Shown piece after piece: positions 28,483-36,306 of a DNA stretch of 45,407 nt. The notes beneath the pieces were generated by a model. It worked only from the letters and a program-made list of their open reading frames with translations, was not told the origin of the DNA and searched no databases. Position numbers and translations under genes: made by a program. Location of the stretch: assembly GCF_010550605.1 (NCBI RefSeq), contig NZ_JAAGNI010000524.1, positions 1 through 45,407 on the forward strand, given 5' to 3'. The stretch's first letter is position 1; every line of letters starts with the position of its first letter. The DNA comes from Streptomyces sp. SID9727. Lineage in GTDB: Bacteria > Actinomycetota > Actinomycetes > Streptomycetales > Streptomycetaceae.

Positions 28483-30519
28483 TCAGAGGCCCGACCTCGG
28501 CACGCTCTCGTTCCAGGTGCGCGAGAAGACCCGTCGGCCGTCCTCGTAGCCGTCGAGCGTGGCGTCCACGTGGAACGCGGTGTCGTCCGAGGTCAGCATG
28601 GTGCGGGTCTCCACACGAACGTCCCAGCCGGTACGCCGGAACCGCATGGTCCAGGCGGACTCGCCGCCCACCGAGCCGAAGTCGTCCGCGACGGAGGTGT
28701 ACCTCTCGCGGGCCCGCAGCCCCACCTCGATGCCGTTCTCCTCGAACCGCTGGAGCCCCCGGTCCTTCACGATGTCCAGCGTGGAGTGGTAGTCGACCAG
28801 GTTCCTGGACACCGTCCACGCCTGCTCGGGTTCGGTGAGCTGGGTGACCTCGGGCGGCGCGCACCCCTCCGGCTCGCCGAAGGGCACCTCGGGCATCCCG
28901 TCCGGTTCCCCGGCCGGGCGGACCGGCAGGGTGAGGCGGCTGCCGCTCTCGTACACGCTCAGGCGGGCGGGAGCGGCGGCCGGCCAGACCAGCGGCCAGT
29001 ACGAGGTGGAGAGCGAGAGGCGGATGCGGTGGCCCGCCGGGAAGACCTGGGCGACCCCGTTGAGCGGCACCCGTACGGGGTATGCCTCGCCGGGCTCCAG
29101 CGGTTCGGGCCGGTCCGCGCCGGAGCGGTGGGCGAGGTTGAGCACGCCGTAGGTGACCCGGGTCGCCCGTCCGTCGGGGGCCACGTCGGAGAGCCGCACC
29201 GCCACCTGCCCGGTCTCCCGGGACGAGGAGACGAGCAGGTCCACCGAGGGCGCGCCCAGGATCTCGACGCGTTCGGACAGCGGCGCGGTCTCGAAGACCA
29301 GTGAGCCGCCGTCCTCCTCGCGCTGGTCGTAGGGCAGGTCCGGCGGGGCGTTGTACGAGGCCCACTTGCCGGCGAACTGGCCCACGGACAGCGGTGACTG
29401 CACGGTGTGGACGCGCTCCTCCGCCCCGGTCGCGGTTTCCTCGTCGCCGCGGACGATGCGGTGGTCCCGGAGGGGGTGGGGCACCTCCTCGATGTGGGGG
29501 GACGGCCAGCTCGGCTCCCCCACCCAGCGGCCGGGGCGCTCCTGGTAGGAGGTGGAGGGGGGCACGCTCTCCTGCATCCAGGCGCTGATCATGGGCCCGT
29601 CCATGACGCCGTTCTCGACGCCCTTGAGCCAGTGGTCCCACCACCGCACGACCTCCTGGAGGTAGCCGATGGCCGGTCCGGGCTCCCCGAGGTGGGGCAG
29701 CTTGTGCGACCAGGGCCCGATGAGGCCCTTGCGCGGGACGTCGACGCGGCTCAGGAGCCGGGTGACGGCGTTGGAGTAGCCGTCGGCCCAGCCGCTGGAC
29801 GCGAGTACGGGGCATCGCAGCGCCTGGTAGTCCTCGCTGAGCGAGGCGTGCCGCCAGTAGTCGTCGCGTTCCTGGTGGCGCAGCCATTCGAGGACCCAGG
29901 GGCGTGCGGCGTCCAGCCGTTCGTGCCACATGTCCCGCCACCGGTCGCCGACGGCGGCGGGGTCGGGCGGGCAGGTGGAGTAGGCGAACATGGTGCCCGC
30001 CTCGGCCAGGTTGTCGGAGAGCATCGCGCCGCCGACGTAGTGCATGTCGTCCGCGTACCGGTCGTCCGTGAAGGACGCGATGACGATGGCGCCGAGGCTC
30101 GGCGGACGGCGGGCGGCGACCTGGAGCGCGGCGAACCCGCCCCAGGAGATGCCCATCATGCCGGTCTTCCCGTCGCACCACGGCTGGTCGGCCAGCCAGG
30201 CGAGGACCTCCTCGGCGTCGCGCTGTTCGCGTTCCAGGTATTCGTCCAGGAGGACGCCCTCGGACTCGCCGGTGCCCCGCAGGTCGACGCGTACGCAGGC
30301 GTAGCCGTGGCCCGCGATGTAGGGGTGGTGGATCGCGTCGCGGGTGGAGGTCAGGTCGTTCTTGCGGTAGGGGACGGCCTCCAGGATCGCCGGAACCGGT
30401 TGGCGGTCGGAGGTGGTGGGGCGCCAGATCCTCGCCGACAGCCGGACTCCGTCCGACATGGCGATGGTGACGTGGTCCTCCTGGCTGACCTCGTACGGCA
30501 GTCGGTCGACGTGTCGCAT
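28483..30519 (-). CDS. CocE/NonD-type X-Pro dipeptidyl-peptidase-like alpha/beta hydrolase
   Basis: The 678-residue protein has the CocE/NonD N-terminal domain (VTIAMSDGVRLSARIWRP), the nucleophile elbow GISWGGF with Ser125, a WADGY Asp and a WSHKLPH His. The C-terminal half is the beta-jellyroll XPP-C domain (PSVDLLVSSS to FSRTWNESVPR). The family cleaves N-terminal X-Pro peptides, esters or beta-lactam acyl groups. I chose the ATG at 30519, with AGGAAGGAG about 12 bases upstream. A GTG at 30558 overlaps the upstream ATP-grasp stop by 4 bases. The two genes clearly form an operon. It converges with the phosphatase gene. Confidence 0.92.
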   Translation of the reverse strand: MRHVDRLPYEVSQEDHVTIAMSDGVRLSARIWRPTTSDRQPVPAILEAVPYRKNDLTSTRDAIHHPYIAGHGYACVRVDLRGTGESEGVLLDEYLEREQRDAEEVLAWLADQPWCDGKTGMMGISWGGFAALQVAARRPPSLGAIVIASFTDDRYADDMHYVGGAMLSDNLAEAGTMFAYSTCPPDPAAVGDRWRDMWHERLDAARPWVLEWLRHQERDDYWRHASLSEDYQALRCPVLASSGWADGYSNAVTRLLSRVDVPRKGLIGPWSHKLPHLGEPGPAIGYLQEVVRWWDHWLKGVENGVMDGPMISAWMQESVPPSTSYQERPGRWVGEPSWPSPHIEEVPHPLRDHRIVRGDEETATGAEERVHTVQSPLSVGQFAGKWASYNAPPDLPYDQREEDGGSLVFETAPLSERVEILGAPSVDLLVSSSRETGQVAVRLSDVAPDGRATRVTYGVLNLAHRSGADRPEPLEPGEAYPVRVPLNGVAQVFPAGHRIRLSLSTSYWPLVWPAAAPARLSVYESGSRLTLPVRPAGEPDGMPEVPFGEPEGCAPPEVTQLTEPEQAWTVSRNLVDYHSTLDIVKDRGLQRFEENGIEVGLRARERYTSVADDFGSVGGESAWTMRFRRTGWDVRVETRTMLTSDDTAFHVDATLDGYEDGRRVFSRTWNESVPRSGL

Positions 30520-30554
30520 ACCTGTGTTCTGCTCCTTCCTCTTCGCGGCCCGGA

Positions 30555-31868
30555 TCACGACGCCTTGACGTCACGGCCGCCCGGTGCGGTGTCCTCGAAG
30601 GTGAGGCCGAGCGCGGCGACGCACTGGTCGAACTTGCGCCGCAGGCCCTCCTCGTCGTCCGCTCCGGTGAAGATGTGGGCGATCTCGTAGCTGTAGCTGT
30701 CCTGCTGGGGGACGGTGGAGAGCTTCTGGCCCTCGGACGGCACCATGTCGATGCGTACGCCCGGTATCTCGCGCTCGATGGCCGCGATCCGTTCCGGGGT
30801 GGGGACCTCGTGGACCGTTCCCTCGCCGAACCAGCGGTAGTACCACTTGGCGGCCATCCGGTACGGGCCGTCGCCGCCGCGCACCACGGGGTCCTCGCCG
30901 AGGGCGAGGCGGATCATCCGGTGGTGGTTGGGTACCCCGTCGACGTACTGGAACAGCTCCGCGTGGGACTGGGAGTGGCGCGGGTTGATCTCCAGCAGAC
31001 GGACCCGGCCGGTCTTCGGATCGTAGAAGTACTCGATGCTGAACGTCGCCGCGTCCATGCCGATCCGGCGGATGGTCCGCTCGCTGACCTCGTGGAGCTG
31101 GTGGACGACGTCCGGGGGCAGGGTGCTCGGGTACTGGTGGCGCAGGAAGCACGGGGAGTCGGGGTAGTTGATGGAGTCGAGCACCCCGTAGACGGTGACC
31201 TCGCCGTCGTTCGCGTAACCCTCGACGGCGACCTGGATGCCGGTCATGGCTTCCTCGGCGAGGCAGACCTGTCCGCCGATCCCCTCCATCTCCGGCGGCA
31301 GGTCGACGAGTGCCAGCACCTCGTCGAAGGGTTTGCCGACCCGGCCGATGCCCTTGCGTATGGTCTCCACGGCGGCCCGGAACTCGGCCATGTCCTGGAC
31401 GCCGTAGGCGAGTTCCGAGGAGTAGGCGAGGGCGGGCTTGAGCCACATGGGGAATCCGACGCCTTCGGGCGGCTGCGGGTCGTCGCTGTCGAGGTCGACC
31501 CGCCCGAAGGCGGGCAGGGCGTCGGTGGCCTTCTCCTGTTCCAGTCGGCTCCAGTACTTGTGCTCGCACTTGACGACGGATTCGAGGCTGGTGGTGCGGG
31601 TGCCGTACTCGCGGCCGAGCATCGGCACGAGCGTGCTGACGGGGAAGTCCCAGTAGCCGACGATGGCGTCGACGGAGCCGTCGTGGGCGTCGAGCACCGC
31701 GCGGGCCCGGTCCATCAGGGCGGCGACCGACACCTCACCCCCCTGCAGCTCCTCGATGGTCAGCAGGGGGTGGAACCGGTAGGTGCCGGCGTCGGGCACG
31801 GCGTTCAGGGACGGCAGGTTCGCCTCGTCCAGACCGAGTACGAAGATGTTCTTGCGCGGCAGGGACAC
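30555..31868 (-). CDS. ATP-grasp ligase-like protein of unknown substrate
   Basis: The 437-residue protein has an ATP-grasp fold: a ligand domain with KCEHKYW near 100-106, WLKPALAYSS (Lys144), a metal-site stretch FSIEYFYDP (Glu279), and EINPRHSQSH (293-302). The overall order matches carboxylate-amine ligases of the carbamoyl-phosphate-synthase/biotin-carboxylase type. The enzyme would activate a carboxylate as acyl-phosphate and join it to an amine or other nucleophile. It starts at a GTG with GAAAGGA upstream and is translationally linked to the CocE-like hydrolase. The neighbourhood gives no substrate. Confidence 0.88.
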   Translation of the reverse strand: MSLPRKNIFVLGLDEANLPSLNAVPDAGTYRFHPLLTIEELQGGEVSVAALMDRARAVLDAHDGSVDAIVGYWDFPVSTLVPMLGREYGTRTTSLESVVKCEHKYWSRLEQEKATDALPAFGRVDLDSDDPQPPEGVGFPMWLKPALAYSSELAYGVQDMAEFRAAVETIRKGIGRVGKPFDEVLALVDLPPEMEGIGGQVCLAEEAMTGIQVAVEGYANDGEVTVYGVLDSINYPDSPCFLRHQYPSTLPPDVVHQLHEVSERTIRRIGMDAATFSIEYFYDPKTGRVRLLEINPRHSQSHAELFQYVDGVPNHHRMIRLALGEDPVVRGGDGPYRMAAKWYYRWFGEGTVHEVPTPERIAAIEREIPGVRIDMVPSEGQKLSTVPQQDSYSYEIAHIFTGADDEEGLRRKFDQCVAALGLTFEDTAPGGRDVKAS

Positions 31869-32160
31869 GCGTCGTCCTTTCGTGGGGTCCCCGGCGCGTA
31901 CCCGGCATCGGCGGGATCAAGGGCGGCGGCGGTCCCTGGCCGCCGGGCCGCCGCGCTGGGACCGGCCCGAGGCCGCCGCCTGTACGGGCGTGGTCCCGCT
32001 CGGGGCGGCCCTGACACGGTCCTCTCCTCCGCCTCGCGGCAGTGGACCGGTACTGTCTCAACGGTCCGACGACGTGGAGCCACGGAATGTGAGACCGCTC
32101 TCCCCTCACATCCGGGCGCGCTGTTCGGAACGGACATGACAACCAGGGGCGGTCACGTAC
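31869..32160. other. Divergent promoter region between ATP-grasp and ECF41 genes
   Basis: About 290 bases with no credible gene separate the divergent ATP-grasp (minus) and ECF sigma (plus) starts. I see no clear inverted repeat or recognisable promoter. ECF41 genes often carry their own promoter of this group, but I cannot identify one here. Confidence 0.4.
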
Positions 32161-33117
32161 ATGAGCACATCTTCCGAGCCCGACCTCGACGCCGTCATCG
32201 GTGAGCGCCGCCAGTTGACGAACCTCGCCTACCGGATGCTCGGTTCGGTCGCCGAGGCGGAGGACGCCGTACAGGAGACGTATGCCCGCTGGTACGCCAT
32301 GTCGCCGGAGCAGCGGGACGCCATCGCGTCGCCGGGGGCGTGGCTGACGACGGTGGCCAGCCGGGTCTGCCTCGACGTGCTGGGCTCGGCGCGGGTCAGG
32401 CGGGAGCGTTACGTCGGCGAGTGGATACCGGAGCCGTTGCCGGACCGTTCCGAGTGGGTCGGCGGGCGCGCCGACGGCGGCGGCGAGCCGGCGGACCCGG
32501 CGGACCGGGTCACCCTGGACGAGTCCGTGAACATGGCCTTCCTGGTGGTGCTGGAGTCCATGACCCCGGCCGAGCGGGTGGCGTTCATCCTGCACGACGT
32601 GTTCCGGTACCCCTTCGCGGAGGTCGCAAAGATCGTCGGCCGCAGCGCCCCGGCGTGCCGGCAGCTCGCCGCCTCGGCCCGCCGGCGCCTCCGGGACGCC
32701 CGCGCCGAGGCGGGCCCCGCGGCCGGGCAGGCGGTCCTGGTGCGGGAGTTCAAGGACGCCTGGGAGGCCAAGGACATCGGGGCGCTCATCGGTCTCCTCG
32801 ACCCGGAGGCCGCGATGATCACCGACGGGGGCGGTCTGGCCGGGGCGGCCCTGCGCCCGGTCGAGGGCGCCGAGCGGGTCGCCCAGTACCTGGCCCACTT
32901 CGCGGACAGGGTGCCCGGGCTCCTGCTGCTGGAGCGCACGGTGAACGGGCGGCCCGGCCTGGTCGCCCAGCACGCCGGGGTCACCGTGACGGTGGCCGCG
33001 TTCGGTCTCGCCGGGGACCGGGTGCACCGCATCTGGGCGGTGCGCAACCCGGAGAAGCTGCGGCCGTGGCCCGGGCACGGTGGGTCCGGGGCGGCGTCTC
33101 AGTCGTGGGGCGGGTAG
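32161..33117 (+). CDS. ECF sigma factor, ECF41/SigJ type, with C-terminal SnoaL-like domain
   Basis: The 318-residue protein has ECF regions 2 and 4 (LAYRMLGSVAEAEDAVQETYARW at about 22-44; MTPAERVAFILHDVFRYPFAEVAKIVGRS at about 134-162) and a C-terminal NTF2/SnoaL-like domain. The ECF41 hallmarks are present: WIPEPLP (88-94, the WLPEPL linker motif), DGGG (222-225) and NPEKL (296-300). In this group the fused domain replaces an anti-sigma factor and controls activity. The ATG at 32161 follows GGGGCGG. Its 3' end overlaps the convergent DUF488 gene by 19 bases. The usual neighbouring oxidoreductase or carboxymuconolactone-decarboxylase gene is absent. Confidence 0.93.
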   Translation: MSTSSEPDLDAVIGERRQLTNLAYRMLGSVAEAEDAVQETYARWYAMSPEQRDAIASPGAWLTTVASRVCLDVLGSARVRRERYVGEWIPEPLPDRSEWVGGRADGGGEPADPADRVTLDESVNMAFLVVLESMTPAERVAFILHDVFRYPFAEVAKIVGRSAPACRQLAASARRRLRDARAEAGPAAGQAVLVREFKDAWEAKDIGALIGLLDPEAAMITDGGGLAGAALRPVEGAERVAQYLAHFADRVPGLLLLERTVNGRPGLVAQHAGVTVTVAAFGLAGDRVHRIWAVRNPEKLRPWPGHGGSGAASQSWGG

Positions 33118-33623
33118 GTCAGCCGGCCGTCGCGGACCCGCGCGTCCTTGTTCAGGACCGCGGGCCGCGTCGAGGTGGGCGACAGGATGTCCACGACCTC
33201 GGCGCCCGCGACGATCAGCGCGTCGGTGATGAGTCTGCGGTGGCAGCGCCACGGCACGGCCTCGCTGCACATGATCGCGGGATGGGTGTCCTCGGCGAGC
33301 TCCAGCAGTTCGTCGAGCCCTTCCCGGAAGGCGTCCGTCGCCATGTAGTCGGCGTAGTCGCGGAACGCCTTGACCCGCCAGGCGCCGTTCTCGGTCGGGA
33401 CTCCCTTCGGGGTGTGGCGGCGGCCGCCCAGCTTGGGGAGCCACCGGTATCCGATGCCGGACGGCAGGGAGTCGATGATGTTCCGCTGGTTCCACTGCGG
33501 GAGTTTCCGGGACGACGGGTACGAGCGCACGTCGGCCAGCAGGGTGACGTCGTTCCGGCGCAGCAGCTCCACCAGTTCGCCGAACTCCCTGGTCGAGTGG
33601 CCGACCGTGCAGATCCTGTTCAC
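33099..33623 (-). CDS. DUF488 family protein
   Basis: The 174-residue protein starts at a GTG (VNRICTVGHSTRE) and shows the DUF488 pattern: TVGHSTREFGELVELL, LLADVRSYPSSRKLPQWNQ, PKLGGRRHTPKG, and MCSEAVPWRCHRRLI with two conserved Cys and a His/Arg site. The family is widespread and of unsettled function; the Cys-rich motif suggests nucleic-acid or metal chemistry. The ribosome binding site is weak. The frame stays open far upstream, but codon use there is wrong. It overlaps the ECF41 gene end to end. Confidence 0.9.
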   Translation of the reverse strand: MNRICTVGHSTREFGELVELLRRNDVTLLADVRSYPSSRKLPQWNQRNIIDSLPSGIGYRWLPKLGGRRHTPKGVPTENGAWRVKAFRDYADYMATDAFREGLDELLELAEDTHPAIMCSEAVPWRCHRRLITDALIVAGAEVVDILSPTSTRPAVLNKDARVRDGRLTYPPHD

Positions 33624-33634
33624 CGTGCCGCCCG

Positions 33635-33841
33635 TCAGGCCTTCTTCAGCGCGCTGCCCTTGTGCATGGCGAGGTGGCCGGTCTTGTCGCTCTTGATCTC
33701 GTACTGCGGTTCCTCCTTGCTGCAGCGCCGGGTGCGGCCCTTGAATTCGACGTCGCTGGTGTGTTTCCCGGTGATGACGCCTTCGACGTGACCGGCTTCG
33801 GAGTTCCATCGCACGTGGTCCCCGACGGCGAAATCCTTCAT
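33635..33841 (-). CDS. Hypervirulence-associated TUDOR-domain (DUF2945) small protein
   Basis: The 68-residue protein reads as one small beta-barrel: FAVGDHVRWNSEAGHVEGVITGKH, then a DVEFKGRTRRCSKEEPQYEIKSDKTGHLAMHKGSALKK-type end. This matches the HVA1/DUF2945 TUDOR-like family, whose role is unknown. GAAAGGAAA lies upstream of the ATG at 33841. It follows the DUF488 gene in the same direction (12-base gap), so the two are probably cotranscribed. It is divergent from the UDG gene. Confidence 0.88.
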   Translation of the reverse strand: MKDFAVGDHVRWNSEAGHVEGVITGKHTSDVEFKGRTRRCSKEEPQYEIKSDKTGHLAMHKGSALKKA

Positions 33842-33971
33842 GGCGCGGTTTCCTTTCGTCTGTCGTCGCGGGCGGGGCCGTTTCACGGCCATGGTCCCTT
33901 TCGCCCTGGGTACGCTCATTTCGGTGAGCACGCCACCGGACGGGAACCAGGAACGTGGAAGCGGGTCGATC

Positions 33972-34742
33972 ATGTGCACCGCCGAGGACTACCCCGTGCG
34001 GGCCGCCGCCCGCTCCCGCACGCTGGCCGAGCTGGACGAGCGGCTGGTCGCGTGCCGTTCCTGTCCCCGCCTCGTGGAATGGCGGGAGGAAACGGCCCGG
34101 ACCAAGCGCCCCGCGTTCCGCGACTGGGAGTACTGGGCCCGCCCCGTACCCGGTTTCGGGCCCCCTGACGCCTCTCTGGCCGTCACGGGTCTGGCGCCCG
34201 CCGCGCACGGCGGGAACCGGACCGGCAGGATGTTCACCGGCGACCGGGCCGGAGACCTGCTGTACGCCACGCTGTACGAGCTGGGCCTGGCCTCCCGGCC
34301 CACGGTGACGGACCTGGCCGACGGGCTCGAACTGCACGGGGTCAGGGTGACGTCCCCCGTGCACTGCGCGCCGCCCGCCAACCGCCCCACGCCGGGCGAG
34401 CGGGACACGTGCCGGCCGTGGCTGGCCCGCGAGCTCCAGTTGCTGCGGCCCACCGTGCGCTCGGTCGTCGTGCTCGGCGGCTTCGGCTGGCAGGCGACCC
34501 TGGCCGCCCTGGAGCGGGCCGGGCGGCGGGTGCCCCGGCCCAGGCCGGTGTTCGGCCACGGCGCCCGTACGACGCTGGAGCCGGCCGACGGGGCGGGCGA
34601 CCCGCTGACGGTGTTCGGCTGCTACCACGTCAGCCAGCGCAACGTCTTCACCGGCCGCCTCACCCCGGCGATGCTCCGCGAGGTGCTGGCCGAGGCGGCG
34701 GAGACGGCGGGACTGCCGGTCGTCCGGCCCGATCCGGAGTGA
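33972..34742 (+). CDS. Family-5 uracil-DNA glycosylase (UDGb)
   Basis: The 256-residue protein has four Cys placed as in Fe-S UDGs (Cys28, Cys31, Cys132, Cys147), motif A GLAPAAHGGNRTGRMFTGD (73-91), and HVSQRNVFTGRLT near the C-terminus. Family-5 enzymes remove uracil and other deaminated bases in base excision repair. I chose the ATG at 33972, with GGAAG about 10 bases upstream. The in-frame GTG at 33924 and ATG at 33891 are less likely. A terminator-like hairpin follows the stop. Confidence 0.93.
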   Translation: MCTAEDYPVRAAARSRTLAELDERLVACRSCPRLVEWREETARTKRPAFRDWEYWARPVPGFGPPDASLAVTGLAPAAHGGNRTGRMFTGDRAGDLLYATLYELGLASRPTVTDLADGLELHGVRVTSPVHCAPPANRPTPGERDTCRPWLARELQLLRPTVRSVVVLGGFGWQATLAALERAGRRVPRPRPVFGHGARTTLEPADGAGDPLTVFGCYHVSQRNVFTGRLTPAMLREVLAEAAETAGLPVVRPDPE

Positions 34743-34787
34743 CCGGGGCGTCGTAACCGGCCGGTCGCCCCGGGCGGACCAGTTTTT
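34743..34787 (+). terminator. Probable terminator after UDG gene
   Basis: CCGGGGCG (34743-34750) pairs with CGCCCCGG (34766-34773), enclosing ACCGGCCGGT, itself a perfect palindrome. GTTTTTA (34783-34787 Ts) follows nine bases later. It begins at the base after the UDG stop codon. Confidence 0.65.
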
Positions 34788-34834
34788 ACCAGATCATCAG
34801 GTTGGGTCGACAGAAAATCGAGCACGCGTCCGTT

Positions 34835-35557
34835 ATGGGCTCACTTTCTCGCACCACCGCCACCCCCGCACCGCTCGGACACGCGCCCCGTCCGCGAGGG
34901 CGCGAGTCGGCCGGGAGAGCGCGCACGCTCCGCCGACGCCTCCTCGTGCCCGTCGCGATGATGTCGTTCGCCCTCGTCGCGGCGGGCTGCAACGACGACG
35001 GCTCCGGATCGGACGGGGCGGCCTCGCCCGCGGCCCACGCCGGGACGACGGGCCCCGCCGGGACCTCGCCGCAGCCGTCCGACCCCGCCTCCTCGGCCCC
35101 CGCGACGGCACCGTCCTCCCCTGCCGCGCCCAGCGAGTCCGAGGCGGGCGCCTCCGGTCCCGGCCGCTGCACGGCCGAGGGCCTGGGCATGAGCGTGAAG
35201 CGGGGCGACGGCGGCGCCGGGCAGGTCTACTACGAGCTCACGTTCGTGAACAAGTCCGGGCGCTCCTGCGCCCTGAACGGCTTCCCTGGTGTGTCCCTGA
35301 TCCAGCGCGACGGCGCCGTCATCGGCGCACCGGCCAAGCGCGACGGCACCTCGCACGGGGCGACGGTGCTGGCTCCCGGCAGGACGGCGCACGTCGTGCT
35401 GCACACGCTGAACCAGGGCATCGCGGACGGCGGCTGCTGGAAGCAGGGCGACTACCTGCGGGTGTACCCGCCGGGCTCCAAGGAGGCCCTGACCCTGCGG
35501 GACCCGCAGATCCGCGTCTGCGGCGACCGCTTCACGACCACGTCGGTCGAGCGCTGA
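34835..35557 (+). CDS. DUF4232 domain lipoprotein
   Basis: The protein has an Arg-rich N-terminus and a lipoprotein signal (RRRLLVPVAMMSFALVAAGC), with lipid attachment predicted at the Cys of VAAGC. A long Ala/Ser/Pro-rich linker follows, then a C-terminal DUF4232 domain (GRCTAEGLGMSVKRGDGG to RVCGDRF) with paired Cys. The family is a common exported protein in actinobacteria without known function. The ATG at 34835 gives 240 residues, but the start is uncertain; no clear ribosome binding site is seen and a TTG at 34802 is in frame. Confidence 0.85.
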   Translation: MGSLSRTTATPAPLGHAPRPRGRESAGRARTLRRRLLVPVAMMSFALVAAGCNDDGSGSDGAASPAAHAGTTGPAGTSPQPSDPASSAPATAPSSPAAPSESEAGASGPGRCTAEGLGMSVKRGDGGAGQVYYELTFVNKSGRSCALNGFPGVSLIQRDGAVIGAPAKRDGTSHGATVLAPGRTAHVVLHTLNQGIADGGCWKQGDYLRVYPPGSKEALTLRDPQIRVCGDRFTTTSVER

Positions 35558-35561
35558 CGAC

Positions 35562-35579
35562 TCCGCCCCGCGGGGCGGA
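35562..35579. terminator. Bidirectional terminator-like palindrome
   Basis: TCCGCCCCGCGGGGCGGA is a perfect 18-bp palindrome in the 27-base gap between the convergent lipoprotein and isochorismatase-like genes. It can form a 7-bp stem with a 4-base CGCG loop. No T-tract follows on either strand. Confidence 0.6.
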
Positions 35580-35584
35580 CGCGG

Positions 35585-36208
35585 TCAGGCGGGGAGGTCG
35601 TCCACCGTCGGGGCGACCGGGGCGAAGAGGTCGGCCACGGCGGTGAGGGCGGCGGTCTTGAGAGCGGCGGCCGGGACGACCGTGCCGTCGGGCGCGGGCA
35701 GGCTCCGGGTGGCCGTGGCCTCGGCGACGACGGCGGGCCGGTAGCCGAGGTTGAACGCGCCCTGCGCGGTGTGGGTGACGCACATGTGGGCCATGAACCC
35801 GGCGAGCACCAGGTCCTTGCCGCTGCCCGGCTCCGCGCCCAGGGCGGTGAGGGTCTTCTCCAGCTCCGTGTCGTGGAAGGAGTTCGGGAACCGCTTGACG
35901 ACCACCGCCTCCCCCTCCCGGGGCGCCACTTCGTCGCTGAGGGCGCCGATGTGCTCACGGATGTCGTACGGGGAGCCCTCGCCGCCGTCGTGGACGACGT
36001 GGACCACCGGCGTGCCGGCGGCCCTGGCCCGGTCCAGCAGCCGGGCGCAGGCCGCGACGGCCTCCTCGGCGCCCTCCAGCGCCATGATGCCGGTGCGGTA
36101 GGTGTTCTGGACGTCGATCAGGATCAGGACGGACTCGCTCAGCCGGGGCAGCCGGGCGTCCAGGCCGGAGACCTCGCGGAGCGTGGCGGAGGGCTGAATC
36201 GTGGTCAT
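35585..36208 (-). CDS. Isochorismatase-like cysteine hydrolase
   Basis: The 207-residue protein has the Asp-Lys-Cys catalytic set of the family: LILIDVQNTY (Asp), VVVKRFPNSFHDTELE (Lys), and GFMAHMCVTHTAQGAF (Cys). Members include isochorismatases, nicotinamidases and unassigned hydrolases; the substrate is not clear here. The ATG at 36208 has GAAAGG upstream. It lies 98 bases downstream of a GlxA-like regulator on the same strand, a pairing often seen in actinobacteria. Confidence 0.92.
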   Translation of the reverse strand: MTTIQPSATLREVSGLDARLPRLSESVLILIDVQNTYRTGIMALEGAEEAVAACARLLDRARAAGTPVVHVVHDGGEGSPYDIREHIGALSDEVAPREGEAVVVKRFPNSFHDTELEKTLTALGAEPGSGKDLVLAGFMAHMCVTHTAQGAFNLGYRPAVVAEATATRSLPAPDGTVVPAAALKTAALTAVADLFAPVAPTVDDLPA

Positions 36209-36306
36209 GGTGGATGCCTTTCTCAGGGTGTGCGGGCAGGGCGGAGCCGTCCGCCGTGCCCGGTACGGGGATTCGGGGATTCGGGGTGTCGGGGTGTCCG
36301 GAGCGG

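Noticed and set aside
33908..33913. GGGTAC as a possible sigma-B -10 element before the UDG gene
   Set aside because: No GNNT element lies at the required 14-16 base distance upstream.
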